Positions 40,776 to 50,471 of a stretch of DNA of 64,000 nucleotides are shown here, piece after piece. Within the stretch, counting starts at the first letter, position 1. Each line of letters starts with the position of its first letter. The translations under genes were made by a program, and so were the position numbers. The DNA comes from Erwinia_E haradaeae_E (GTDB lineage: Bacteria > Pseudomonadota > Gammaproteobacteria > Enterobacterales > Enterobacteriaceae): positions 248,001 to 312,000 of the forward strand of contig NZ_LR217737.1 of NCBI RefSeq assembly GCF_900699015.1, written 5' to 3'. The notes under the pieces were generated by a model. It did not search any database. It saw only the letters and a list, made by a program, of their open reading frames with translations, and had not been told where the DNA came from.

Positions 40776-41667
40776 AGTAATCTTATCTGAAATATTAGAT
40801 AAATAAGTCGATGTAAATTTAAAGATTATAGATAATTTTAATGACTAAATTATGTTATTATTAAGTATTGATTGTCGTTTAAATAAAAATCTATATAAGT
40901 ATTGGTTATATTATATCGATATAAGTTTAAACATTAAATTCGATAATATCTTTTAATAATGTCTTTCATAATAAAGATAGATCTAATAAAATTATAGATA
41001 TATAATTTTATTATATTTTTGAGGAGATTTAGCATCTCTCTATCTAGAGAAAATGGTTATAAAATTTTATTATACATATTTTATGATCTTTTATCATAAT
41101 TTTTAGATAAAGAACGAAAAGTTAGTGATTTATCTCTATTAAGATCATGTTAGACTAATTATAAGCAATTCCTTTAGAGAAAAGGTTATTTTGTTTGATT
41201 TTTAATTGTTATTTTTATAACATCTTATTTATATCTAAGACAAAAGGATAGATGTTTTTAAATTTAAGATTTTTCTTTTAAGTTAGGGAAGAGGAAGTCA
41301 TATTATACTAATTACAATATCATATAGTTACAGGATGCTTATTATAATATATTTTTGATATCAATATTGAATATATCATATGTGATATTATAAAGTATTA
41401 GTTAGTTTTTAATATTTTTATTTTTTTAAGTGCAAGGTAAGAAGGGGTTTAATATGAATTGATTGATAATCTTTTTTATTATTTTTACATATTGAATTCA
41501 TATCTATGTGCTAGATCAGTCCAGTAATATTTATGATTAATTTTTCAATAAAAAGATTTTGGTATATTTCTAAAGATTAATGTTATAGAATCTTTTCATT
41601 ATAATTATATAATGTTAGTATATTTGTATTTCTTTGGTCTTGATTATTTATAATAAATAAACAATTT
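40776..41667. other. Non-coding region between lolA and proS
   Basis: 0.9 kb. rarA follows lolA in E. coli, but no trace of it is recognisable here. A weak stem TTATCT/AGATAA lies just past the lolA stop (about 40786-40805). Confidence 0.45.
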
Positions 41668-43389
41668 ATGCGTACTACTCAATATCTTCTTTGTACTCTT
41701 AGAAATGAACCTTCTGATGCTGAATCGCTTAGTCATAATTTAATGTTGCGTTCCGGAATGATTCGGAAATTAGCATCGGGATTATATACTTGGCTACCTA
41801 CTGGTTTGCGTGTCTTAAAAAAAGCTAAAAATATTATCCGTGAAGAGATGAACCGTGTTGGGGCATTAGAAATTTCCATGCCTATCGTACAGCCGGCTGA
41901 TTTATGGAAAGAAAGCGGACGTTGGGAGCAGTATGGCTTAGAATTACTGCGATTTGTTGATCGGAATAATCGTTCTTTTGTTCTTGGGCCAACCAATGAG
42001 GAAGTTATAGCAGATTTAATACGTTATGAACTGGTTTCATATAAACAATTACCGTTAAATTTATTTCAAATTCAAGCTAAATTTCGTGATGAAATGCGCC
42101 CTCGGTTTGGAGTTATGCGATCACGTGAATTTTTAATGAAAGATGGTTATTCATTTCATGAAACCCAGAGCTCTCTTCAGCAAACTTATTTTGCTATGTA
42201 TCATGCTTATAGTCATATCTTTAAAAGAATGGGTCTGAATTTTTGTGTTGTACAGGCAGATTCTGGGAATATTGGAGGTCAGATCTCTCATGAGTTCCAC
42301 GTATTAGCTGAAAGTGGCGATAATAGTATTGCGTTATCTACTGAGTCAGAGTATGCAGCTAATATCGAAATTGCTGAAGCAGTATCACCTCTGAAGAATC
42401 GTAATTCTTCTACTAAAATAAAATCTGATTTTGAAACACCAGCAGTTACAAATATTATTGATCTTGTTACACAATTTGATATTCCACTTAAAAATATAGT
42501 CAAAACAATTGTAGTAAAATCTAATAACAACAGTGGTTCTGAATTAGTTGCTCTTTTGATTCGAGGAGATCATGAATTAAATATTATTAAAGCCGAAAAT
42601 ATTGATATTGTTTTTAAACCATTGAGTTTTGCAAACGAGACGGAACTGCGTGAAAAATTAAATGTTAGTTCTCGGTCATTAGGTCCAATTGGTATTAAAA
42701 TACCTATTATTGCTGATCGATCTGTTTTACTAATGAGTGATTTTATCATAGGTGCTAATGTTGATGGATGGCACTTTAGTGGTATTAATTGGGAGCGGGA
42801 TCTACCAATACCACGTATTGAGGATATTCGTAATGTGGAGGAGGGGGATATAAGTCCTGATGGAAAAGGTACTATTTTTATTCAACGTGGAATTGAAGTA
42901 GGTCATATTTTTCAATTAGGTGAAAAATATTCACGGACTTTAGATCTATTAGTACAAGATAAAGATAGGCAACGTAAAATAGTTAGCATGGGTTGTTATG
43001 GAATTGGTATTAGCCGTTTGATAGCCGCGACAATTGAACAGAGTCATGATGAACGAGGAATTATATGGCCAGCAGCTTTATCTCCTTTTCAGATAGCAAT
43101 CCTACCGATGAATATGCAGAAACTAGATTGTATTAAAAATATAGCTGAGGATATATATAACCAGTTAGTTTCTTTAGGATTTGATGTTGTTCTTGATGAT
43201 AGGAAAGAGAGTTTAGGTGTGATGTTTTCTGATATGGAGTTAATCGGTGTGCCGCATTTTATAGTTATCAGTGAGCGTCATATTCGGAATGCAGAAGTTG
43301 AGTATCAATGCCGTTATTCACATGAAAAAAATATTATAAAAATTAGTGATGTGGTACCCTATTTCATAGAACTACTGAACTACAATTGA
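41668..43389 (+). CDS. proS: Prolyl-tRNA synthetase
   Basis: Class II synthetase charging tRNA-Pro, whose GGG isoacceptor is also in this window. The 573 residues compare with 572 in E. coli. Motif 1 region (MLRSGMIRKLASGLYTWLPT), motif 2 (KFRDEMRPRFGVMRSREFLM) and motif 3 (GCYGIGISRLIAATIEQ) are intact. The editing insertion domain between them (about residues 220-400), which hydrolyses Ala-tRNA-Pro, is kept, and the C-terminal anticodon domain contains LGFDVVLDDRKESLGV. Confidence 0.97.
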   Translation: MRTTQYLLCTLRNEPSDAESLSHNLMLRSGMIRKLASGLYTWLPTGLRVLKKAKNIIREEMNRVGALEISMPIVQPADLWKESGRWEQYGLELLRFVDRNNRSFVLGPTNEEVIADLIRYELVSYKQLPLNLFQIQAKFRDEMRPRFGVMRSREFLMKDGYSFHETQSSLQQTYFAMYHAYSHIFKRMGLNFCVVQADSGNIGGQISHEFHVLAESGDNSIALSTESEYAANIEIAEAVSPLKNRNSSTKIKSDFETPAVTNIIDLVTQFDIPLKNIVKTIVVKSNNNSGSELVALLIRGDHELNIIKAENIDIVFKPLSFANETELREKLNVSSRSLGPIGIKIPIIADRSVLLMSDFIIGANVDGWHFSGINWERDLPIPRIEDIRNVEEGDISPDGKGTIFIQRGIEVGHIFQLGEKYSRTLDLLVQDKDRQRKIVSMGCYGIGISRLIAATIEQSHDERGIIWPAALSPFQIAILPMNMQKLDCIKNIAEDIYNQLVSLGFDVVLDDRKESLGVMFSDMELIGVPHFIVISERHIRNAEVEYQCRYSHEKNIIKISDVVPYFIELLNYN

Positions 43390-43703
43390 TAATATGTAAG
43401 ATTATACTGTATATTTGATAAAAATTTTATCACATCCAGAATAAGATTATATTTATATATTGATTGATATATAATCAACCAAATTAAATATATAATCTAT
43501 TATTATAGGGTATAAGATAGTTTACTAGCGAAAGATGAAATTTTTATTATAATTAGTGTATTTATAATAGTTTATATCTTTCTAATTTTTATAGATCATT
43601 AATAATCTTATTAATTTTAAGAAAAACTATGAATTGTAGGGTAATAATGAAGTATGAAAAATTCATTAGTATTTTCTATGTATTTATAAGAGATATACTT
43701 CCA
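43390..43703. other. Convergent gap between proS and yqjA
   Basis: 314 bases where both neighbours end. The palindrome GATAAAAATTTTATC (about 43417-43431) could serve as a weak two-way terminator. Confidence 0.45.
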
Positions 43704-44372
43704 TTATATTTTCTTATAATTAGACAGTTTTTTTCTAAAAAAAAGATATATATAACTAATCAAACCGCATAACATTAGTGCTAAAGGTATTAGCATCATT
43801 ACACATAGTAGCTGATTGGAATAGCTATGAAATATTGGTGTTTTTCCAAATATAAATCCTATCATAATAAGAATTAATACCCAAAGAAATGAACTAATCC
43901 AATTGAAGAATTGAAAACGTAAATGACTTAATCCAGATAATCCGGCTAGAATAGGAAGAATAGTACGTACAAATGCAATAAAACGTCCAAAAAATAATGC
44001 AGACAATCCATATTGATGGAAAATATTTTTAGATTTTTGATGATACTTCATTGGAAGATATGATAACCATCTTTGTACTGTGTAAGTATTGCCTAGCCAT
44101 TTACCTTGAAGATAACTAACCCAACAGCCAAGGCTAGCAGCAGTAGTAAGGATAAATAATATGACTATGCAATTAATTGCTCCTTCGGCTATTAATATTC
44201 CGACAAGAATTAGCAAGCTGTCACCTGGTAAAAAAGATGTTGGAAGTAATCCATTTTCTAAAAATAGAATTAAAAATAATACTAAATAAAGAGTCCAAAT
44301 AAGAGTAGGGTCCGCGAGAATCACGTAATCCTGTTTCCACAAGGCTTGAATAAGAGACGTTAGAATACTCAT
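43704..44372 (-). CDS. yqjA: DedA-family inner-membrane protein YqjA
   Basis: DedA proteins are inner-membrane transporters implicated in lipid-carrier recycling and proton-motive-force homeostasis. The 222 residues follow E. coli YqjA (220) throughout: FLENGLLPTSFLPGDSLLIL, AASLGCWVSYLQGKWLGNT, the arginine-containing amphipathic segment GRFIAFVRTILPILAGLSG and QFFNWISSFLWVLIL. YqjA is preferred over YghB by the N-terminal pattern LIQALWKQDYVILADP, like LLQALWAQDFETLANP. In E. coli the two paralogues are redundant; a single one may be left here. Confidence 0.9.
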   Translation of the reverse strand: MSILTSLIQALWKQDYVILADPTLIWTLYLVLFLILFLENGLLPTSFLPGDSLLILVGILIAEGAINCIVILFILTTAASLGCWVSYLQGKWLGNTYTVQRWLSYLPMKYHQKSKNIFHQYGLSALFFGRFIAFVRTILPILAGLSGLSHLRFQFFNWISSFLWVLILIMIGFIFGKTPIFHSYSNQLLCVMMLIPLALMLCGLISYIYLFFRKKLSNYKKI

Positions 44373-45164
44373 TAGTTATATTAGCTCCACTACAAGATAT
44401 GAATACTTATCTATGTATTAATAATCTGAATTAGATTTAGTAATTCTAAGTTCATTCCAATAACCACTATAGTACAGTTGTATCACAATTGTTATTAGTT
44501 ATTTTATATGTTGCTTAATTAATTTAGGTCTCAATTTGACCACCATTAGTGATGGTTTTAGGAATTATATTGACTGATAATGGAGTTATGCTATTCTTAT
44601 TATTGTATGATTTTGTTTTTACTTTTTAATTCTTCTTTTCACCTAATAAAAAGATGATGAAGTAGTAATATTTAGGCTAGCAGCATTGATTAATCTTATA
44701 TTCGATTTTTAATATTTATTAATCAAGCTTATTAGTTATTTTGTAGGAGGTGAGATAGCAATGTGAAAGATAATGCTATGTTACAGAGATAAAAAGATGA
44801 ATAGAAAAATTCCGATATTATATATAAGTAAATTTGATTAGAATGTATTTAGGTATAAATTTAGTCGATTTTTAAAAAAAATAACAAGAATCGTATGATG
44901 ATTTATTTAAATATTGTTGTTTGGAAGAGAATGAGAAAATACATGATTTAATATATTTTAATGTCATTAAGGAAGAACTAATATCAAGCTCTTGTATTTT
45001 GAATTAAAATCAAATCATCTCTTATTTAGATAGATGATATTACTTAATTTTTTAGATTAGTAAGCTTGATCGTTTTTGATAATATATTATATTTTAAGAA
45101 TATTTTTCGATATTTATATATCTCTGATCTATTTTGATCAAAATCGGGATCAATAACTTGTCCA
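44373..45164. other. Non-coding region between yqjA and clpX, the E. coli position of lon
   Basis: lon follows clpX in E. coli. Nothing recognisable of Lon is left in these 792 bases, so it was deleted or moved. The palindrome ATTTTGATCAAAAT (45131-45144) lies just past the clpX stop. Confidence 0.5.
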
Positions 45165-46454
45165 TTATGAATCTTGTTTTCTTTTTAGAGATATCTTCTT
45201 TGATTCTTCGCTATAAATGAGAAGAGGTTCTTGTTTTCCATCCACTACTGATTCGTCGATAATAACTTTTTCAATATTATTCATAGATGGCAAGTCATAC
45301 ATAATATTCAATAATACGTTTTCTACTATTGAACGGAGTCCTCTTGCTCCAGTTTTTCTTTGTATTGCCTTCCGTGCAATAGACCAGAGAGCTTCTTCTA
45401 AGAATTCTAGTTTGACTTTTTCCATATTAAATAATACTTGATACTGTTTAGTTAGTGCATTTTTAGGCTCTTTAAGAATAGCGACTAACGCTTCTTCATT
45501 AAGGTTGTGCAGTGTTGCTATTATTGGAAGACGACCAATAAACTCTGGAATTAACCCAAACTTAATCAGATCTTCTGGCTCCACCTGTGCTATAAGTTTA
45601 TCTTCCGGTATTCTTTCTGATTGCCCTGTAACTAGCGCGTTAAAACCAATTCCAATTCCAGTATCCACTCTTCTGGTTATCACTTTTTCTAGCCCTGCAA
45701 AAGCACCCCCACAAATAAAAAGGATCTTAGAAGTGTCTACGTTTAAGAATTCTTGTTGTGGATGTTTACGACCGCCTTGTCGTGGTACTGATGCAATAGT
45801 TCCTTCAATTAGCTTAAGTAATGCCTGTTGAACGCCTTCACCAGATACATCACGGGTAATTGATGGATTATCTAATTTACGTGAAATTTTATCAATTTCA
45901 TCAATATATATAATTCCATGTTGAGCTTTCTGTACGTTAAAATCACATTTTTGAAGAAGCTTTTGAATAACATTTTCTACATCTTCACCAACATAGCCTG
46001 CCTCAGTTAGTGTAGTAGCATCTGCTATTACAAAAGGTACATCAAGTAAGCGCGCCATAGTTTCTGCTAATAATGTTTTACCACTACCTGTTGGGCCAAT
46101 TAGAAGAATATTGCTCTTCCCTAGTTCAATGTGGCTTAGTTCACCATCATGACGAAGACGTTTATAGTGGTTATATAGAGCTACTGCAAGTATTTTTTTA
46201 GTTTTATCTTGTCCAATAACATAGTTATCGAGATGGGTACGAATTTTATGTGGAGTAGGTAATAAATTAGATGGGCTAGCTGTTGGCTGATCTATCTTAT
46301 TGTCGTTATGTATAATATCATTGCATAAATTAATACATTCATCACAGACATATACTGATTCTCCTGCAATTAGTCGGCGTACTGTATACTGGCTTTTTCC
46401 GCAAAAGGAGCAATAGAGTGTTCTATCTGAACCGTTTTGGTTGTTAGTGGTCAT
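45165..46454 (-). CDS. clpX: ClpXP protease ATP-binding subunit ClpX
   Basis: AAA+ unfoldase that feeds ClpP. The 429 residues compare with 424 in E. coli. The N-terminal zinc domain, the docking site for SspB, has its four cysteines in CSFCGKS and CDECINLC. The AAA+ module shows Walker A GPTGSGKT, the pore loop GYVGED, Walker B IYIDEIDK, RKHPQQEF, the ClpP-contacting IGF-type loop (GIGIGFNALV) and sensor 2 GARGLRS. It lies 120 bp after clpP in the usual clpP-clpX operon. Confidence 0.98.
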   Translation of the reverse strand: MTTNNQNGSDRTLYCSFCGKSQYTVRRLIAGESVYVCDECINLCNDIIHNDNKIDQPTASPSNLLPTPHKIRTHLDNYVIGQDKTKKILAVALYNHYKRLRHDGELSHIELGKSNILLIGPTGSGKTLLAETMARLLDVPFVIADATTLTEAGYVGEDVENVIQKLLQKCDFNVQKAQHGIIYIDEIDKISRKLDNPSITRDVSGEGVQQALLKLIEGTIASVPRQGGRKHPQQEFLNVDTSKILFICGGAFAGLEKVITRRVDTGIGIGFNALVTGQSERIPEDKLIAQVEPEDLIKFGLIPEFIGRLPIIATLHNLNEEALVAILKEPKNALTKQYQVLFNMEKVKLEFLEEALWSIARKAIQRKTGARGLRSIVENVLLNIMYDLPSMNNIEKVIIDESVVDGKQEPLLIYSEESKKISLKRKQDS

Positions 46455-46574
46455 CGTTCTTTCTCTTTTTATAATTTTTTTATTTATTTTAAAGTAAGAA
46501 GCATGTAGTGAGATCTTGATGTATTTATTGTACTGAAATATAGATACATATTATATTTATAATAATCGAATTTA

Positions 46575-47198
46575 TTATCTTCGTTGAGACAGAATAGCAT
46601 CGACTAAACCGTATTCAACTGATTCTTGAGAGGATAGGAATCGATCTCGATTGGTGTCATTCTCAATAGTTTCAATAGTTTGACCAGTGTGTTTTGCCAT
46701 CAATTGATTTATTATCTTTTTTGTTTTGATAATTTCACGTGCATGAATATCAATATCAGAAGCTTGTCCTTGAAATCCACCTATGGGTTGATGGATCATC
46801 ATCCGTGAATTTTTCAAACAGTAACGCTTACCTTTTGTGCCAGATGTTAGTATAAATGCTCCCATAGAACATGCTTGTCCTATGCAAATAGTTCTAATAT
46901 CTGGTTTCACAAACTGCATCGTATCATAAATGGACATACCAGCAGTAATTACACCTCCAGGAGAGTTGATATAAAGATGAATATCTTTTTCTGGATTATC
47001 GGCTTCCAAGAATAGAATTTGTGCTACAATTAAATTGGCCATGTAGTCTTCAATTTGTCCAGTAAGAAATATAATGCGCTCTTTCAGAAGGCGTGAATAA
47101 ATATCGTATGAACGTTCTCCTTGAGAAGTTTTTTCAACGACCATTGGTATTAAAGTCATACAATCTGTAATGTATGCACGTGTATTACTATGTAACAT
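46575..47198 (-). CDS. clpP: ATP-dependent Clp protease proteolytic subunit
   Basis: Tetradecameric serine protease partner of ClpX. The 207 residues equal E. coli including a propeptide ending near MTLIPMVVEKTSQGERSYDI. The catalytic serine is in GQACSMGAFIL, the histidine in MMIHQPIGG and the aspartate in NDTNRDRF. INSPGGVITAGMSIYDTMQF forms the oxyanion region. A strong AGGAGA ribosome binding site precedes the ATG and a sigma32-type promoter lies 137 bases upstream. tig, its usual upstream neighbour, is absent. Confidence 0.98.
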   Translation of the reverse strand: MLHSNTRAYITDCMTLIPMVVEKTSQGERSYDIYSRLLKERIIFLTGQIEDYMANLIVAQILFLEADNPEKDIHLYINSPGGVITAGMSIYDTMQFVKPDIRTICIGQACSMGAFILTSGTKGKRYCLKNSRMMIHQPIGGFQGQASDIDIHAREIIKTKKIINQLMAKHTGQTIETIENDTNRDRFLSSQESVEYGLVDAILSQRR

Positions 47199-47867
47199 CG
47201 CTGTCTCCTAATTTTACTCTGGGTATTAATTATTGTATAATTATATGAAGAGATGTTGATGATATTAGAAATCTTCTATTAGAGTTTTCTTTTTAATGTA
47301 AGTAATTATGAAATTGAACATCTAGATGAGTATTATTTGGGGTCTAACTCAGGTATTTCAAGATCCGAGTTAATCTTATTATAGAGGGGGATAGATTTGA
47401 TCTTGTTATAATTATTATATTATAATATTGTTGGAATAAAATTTTAAATTCCTATATAAATAGGACAGATTGTCTATTTTTGAATATTTATAGAGTCTGA
47501 TAAAATCCTGTTTTATTTTTATAAGGAAGGCTGTATTTTAAATAATTGATATTTAAGAAATACGTATAAGTAAATATTTTATATATTTTTTATGATACTC
47601 ATTGAGTAATCAAAAAGAGATAAAATTTTATTTAATTCTTTAGTATGTGAATTTATGAATGATTCATATATAAAAATAGTGTTGTCTTCTATTTTTTATA
47701 TTACTGAAATTTATTTATAAATAAAATTTGATTATATAATTTTCAAGCGACTTATATAACAGTTGTTATATATTTCTAATGTTTTTAACCAGAATGTATA
47801 TACTTTACTATTTTTTTAGGATCCATATCCTATGAAATAGGATTTATTAGGGATAGGTATTTTATTT
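47199..47867. other. Divergent intergenic region of clpP and ubiA
   Basis: 669 bases holding the clpP promoter on its left side and the ubiA upstream region on its right. No remains of tig were recognised. Confidence 0.5.
47335..47362 (-). promoter_or_regulatory. Sigma32 (heat-shock) type promoter of clpP-clpX
   Basis: On the minus strand CTTGAAA (47362-47356, all seven consensus bases), 13-bp spacer, CCCCAAAT (47342-47335; six of the seven defined bases of CCCCATNT). The three GC-rich bases clusters stand out in AT-rich surroundings, and clpP is a known RpoH target in E. coli. Confidence 0.75.
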
Positions 47868-48731
47868 TTGATCTACGTTTATAATATAAGTAAGTTAGTG
47901 GTTTACTATAGCTTGATTCGTGGTGATAAGCCTGCTGGATTATTGCTTCTTCTTTGGCCTACTTTATGGGCCTTATGGTTATCGGAGATGTCCACTCCAT
48001 CTTTTGAAGTATTATTTGTCTTTGTATTAGGTGTATTTTTTATGCGTTCTGCTGGATGTATAGTGAATGATCTTGCTGATTGGAAGATTGATGGCTATAT
48101 TAAACGTACATGTAAACGTCCGATCCCTCATGGATTAATATCAAAAAAAGAGGCAAAAATATTTTTTTTATTTTTTATTTTGTTATCTTGTTTTTTGGTT
48201 TTAACTATGAATAAGACAACGATTTTTTTATCGTTTATTGGTTTATTCTTAACTTTAATCTATCCATTTATGAAACGTTATACCCATCTTCCACAGGTAG
48301 TGCTAGGAGTAGCTTTTAGTTGGCCTATTCCTATGGCTTGGGAGGCGGTTAGTCAAAGTTTACCTAAAGCTTGCTGGTTATTATTTTTAGCAAATATTTT
48401 TTGGGTGGTGGCTTACGACACGCAATATGCGATGGTTGATCGTTCTGATGACTTAAAAATTGGTGTAAAATCTTCGGCAATTTTATTTAATCATTATGAT
48501 AAATTGATGATTGGGTTTTTACAATTCTTATCATTAATCATATTTATATTAATTGGATGGCAACTTAATTTAGCTTGGAGTTTTTATTACAGTATTTTTA
48601 TTGCATCCTTGTTATTTATTTATCAACACAAATTGATAGCAGATCGCCATCCACAGGATTGTTTTCGAGCTTTTCTTAATAATAATTGGGTTGGATTAGT
48701 TTTATTTCTTGGTATTGTATGTAGTATATAA
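47868..48731 (+). CDS. ubiA: 4-hydroxybenzoate octaprenyltransferase
   Basis: Membrane prenyltransferase that joins the octaprenyl chain made by IspB to 4-hydroxybenzoate. The 287 residues (E. coli 290) contain the first aspartate motif NDLADWKID and the second in MVDRSDDLKIG, with KPAGLLLLLWPTLWALW and YPFMKRYTHLPQVVLG. There is no ATG in a suitable place: the only start giving the family N-terminus is TTG 47868, with AGGT nine to ten bases before it, and an in-frame stop at 47838-47840. In E. coli ubiA is adjacent to plsB; here plsB is 13 kb away. Confidence 0.93.
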   Translation: MIYVYNISKLVVYYSLIRGDKPAGLLLLLWPTLWALWLSEMSTPSFEVLFVFVLGVFFMRSAGCIVNDLADWKIDGYIKRTCKRPIPHGLISKKEAKIFFLFFILLSCFLVLTMNKTTIFLSFIGLFLTLIYPFMKRYTHLPQVVLGVAFSWPIPMAWEAVSQSLPKACWLLFLANIFWVVAYDTQYAMVDRSDDLKIGVKSSAILFNHYDKLMIGFLQFLSLIIFILIGWQLNLAWSFYYSIFIASLLFIYQHKLIADRHPQDCFRAFLNNNWVGLVLFLGIVCSI

Positions 48732-49355
48732 ATTGCAATATTTTATATAAAATTATCATTTTAAGTGTTTGTATGGATCATTTTAAATTAGGTGTATTTT
48801 ATAGTGTATCTCTTATCTGATGATTACAAAATAATTGCTCAGGAGTTCATTAATAATTTCAGTTGAATTGAATAGATCTTGGTATAACCTTGTTTAACAA
48901 GCAATTCTGTATGTATGTAATATAGAGCTTGAATGTGTATATTATAAAGATCTTATTTTATTTGTATAATTCAATATTATTTTTTTTATTTACTTAGACC
49001 AGAAGTTTGTTAAATTCCTGAATACAATGATATTGAGAAGTGATTGGAGTAATTAATCTGAATATTGTCAAGAAGAATGGAATAGGATAATGTATTTATT
49101 TATAGATATATTAATTTTTAATTTGTATACTAAAATTTGATGGTATTATTATTTATAATATTAGTGATCATAAGTTGAATGGTGTAAGTGATCAAAAAGA
49201 TTGTGTCTATTAGACTAAAATAATCTAGGAAGAAATAATTTTATAGCTATAATTAGACTGATAATTAGAATTAGAGTAAAATATATTATTCAGGATGGAA
49301 TATCAAGATATTTAATAACATTATCGTGTATTTTGGTATATATTATATATATTTA
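48732..49355. other. Convergent gap between ubiA and wabH
   Basis: 624 AT-rich bases in which both flanking genes end; no clear hairpin terminator and no gene remnant seen. Confidence 0.5.
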
Positions 49356-50468
49356 TTATTTAAGTTTTGCTAAATTTAAATATTTTTTACAAATAGGAAG
49401 AAAATCATATTGTATTAATTTTTGTAGATTCAGTGGAGGTGGTGGAGAAAGGTAGGTTTCTATCATTTTTTTTGCTAGAGAGTCAGCGTTTAAGTCGGCT
49501 AGCGCTCTATCTACTCCAGCATCTTTTAAAATTTCTTCTGGTCCTCCAGGACACCGTGTGCTTACAACAGGTGTACCGCATATTAACGCTTCTACAAGAA
49601 CATTGCCGAATCCTTCACTATCTGAACTAAGAATAAGCATAGCTGCATTCTTAATTAGAGGGTAAGGGTTGCTCTGAAATCCAGTTAGTATGATTTTTTC
49701 TGAAAGACTCATTTGTTCTATGAGTGTTCTAATCTTATTAATTTGTTTTTTATTTCCAGTGCCTACTAGAACTAGTACGGCTGGTATATTTGATTGTGCA
49801 TAAGCTTCAAGTAATCGATCATGACGCTTATTAGGATGAAAGCGGCCAACATGTATTAAATATGGTTTTTGTGGTAAACGGCAATGTTGATTAGCTTGAT
49901 TAAGGATATAGTTAATCTTAAATGGATTGTTAATTATAGCTCGTTGATTTGGTAGAATAGATAAATTTAATATTAAATCTTCTTCGACAGATTTAGAGAC
50001 TGATAGGATATTTTTTCCTTGGTAAATTTTTATAATTTTTGTTTTTTTAATCCAGCGACTAATGGTATGTCGTTGTTCGAGATAGGATGCAGATAATATA
50101 CTATGTACACAGTACCATATGTTTTTTTCAGACAGCAGATTAGCACGAGTAACTATACGGTCAGTTTGGTGTAAATGGGAAAAAATTAGGTCGAACTGAC
50201 CTTCTTTTGTTTCTTTTTGTTGAATAATTTTCTTGAGTTGATGTGATTGTTGTTGAGATTTGGTTAATAATCTTAGCCAAGATAAAGACCTATTGATATT
50301 TCCTAAAACTTCATATCCGATTCCTACAGGAATCGGATAATGACAGACATTCCGTAATGACAATAAGCTAATTTCGTGTCCGAGTATTTGCATTCCTTGA
50401 CATAGGGTAAGAACAACCTTCTCTGCTCCGCCACCTGGCAGACCATCAATAATCATTAAGATTCGCAT
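49356..50468 (-). CDS. wabH: LPS core glycosyltransferase family 4, probably WabH-type
   Basis: Family-4 glycosyltransferase, 370 residues. The N-terminal acceptor domain starts MRILMIIDGLPGGGAEKVVL with the GGGAE loop typical of GT4 enzymes. The C-terminal donor domain has HVGRFHPNKRHDRLLEAYA and the E-x7-E motif region SDSEGFGNVLVEALICGTPV. It starts three bases after the wabG stop. In Klebsiella and Serratia cores wabG-wabH adjoin and WabH adds N-acetylglucosamine to the galacturonic acid placed by WabG. The family is certain; the exact substrate is inferred from the neighbour. Confidence 0.75.
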   Translation of the reverse strand: MRILMIIDGLPGGGAEKVVLTLCQGMQILGHEISLLSLRNVCHYPIPVGIGYEVLGNINRSLSWLRLLTKSQQQSHQLKKIIQQKETKEGQFDLIFSHLHQTDRIVTRANLLSEKNIWYCVHSILSASYLEQRHTISRWIKKTKIIKIYQGKNILSVSKSVEEDLILNLSILPNQRAIINNPFKINYILNQANQHCRLPQKPYLIHVGRFHPNKRHDRLLEAYAQSNIPAVLVLVGTGNKKQINKIRTLIEQMSLSEKIILTGFQSNPYPLIKNAAMLILSSDSEGFGNVLVEALICGTPVVSTRCPGGPEEILKDAGVDRALADLNADSLAKKMIETYLSPPPPLNLQKLIQYDFLPICKKYLNLAKLK

Positions 50469-50471
50469 AAG

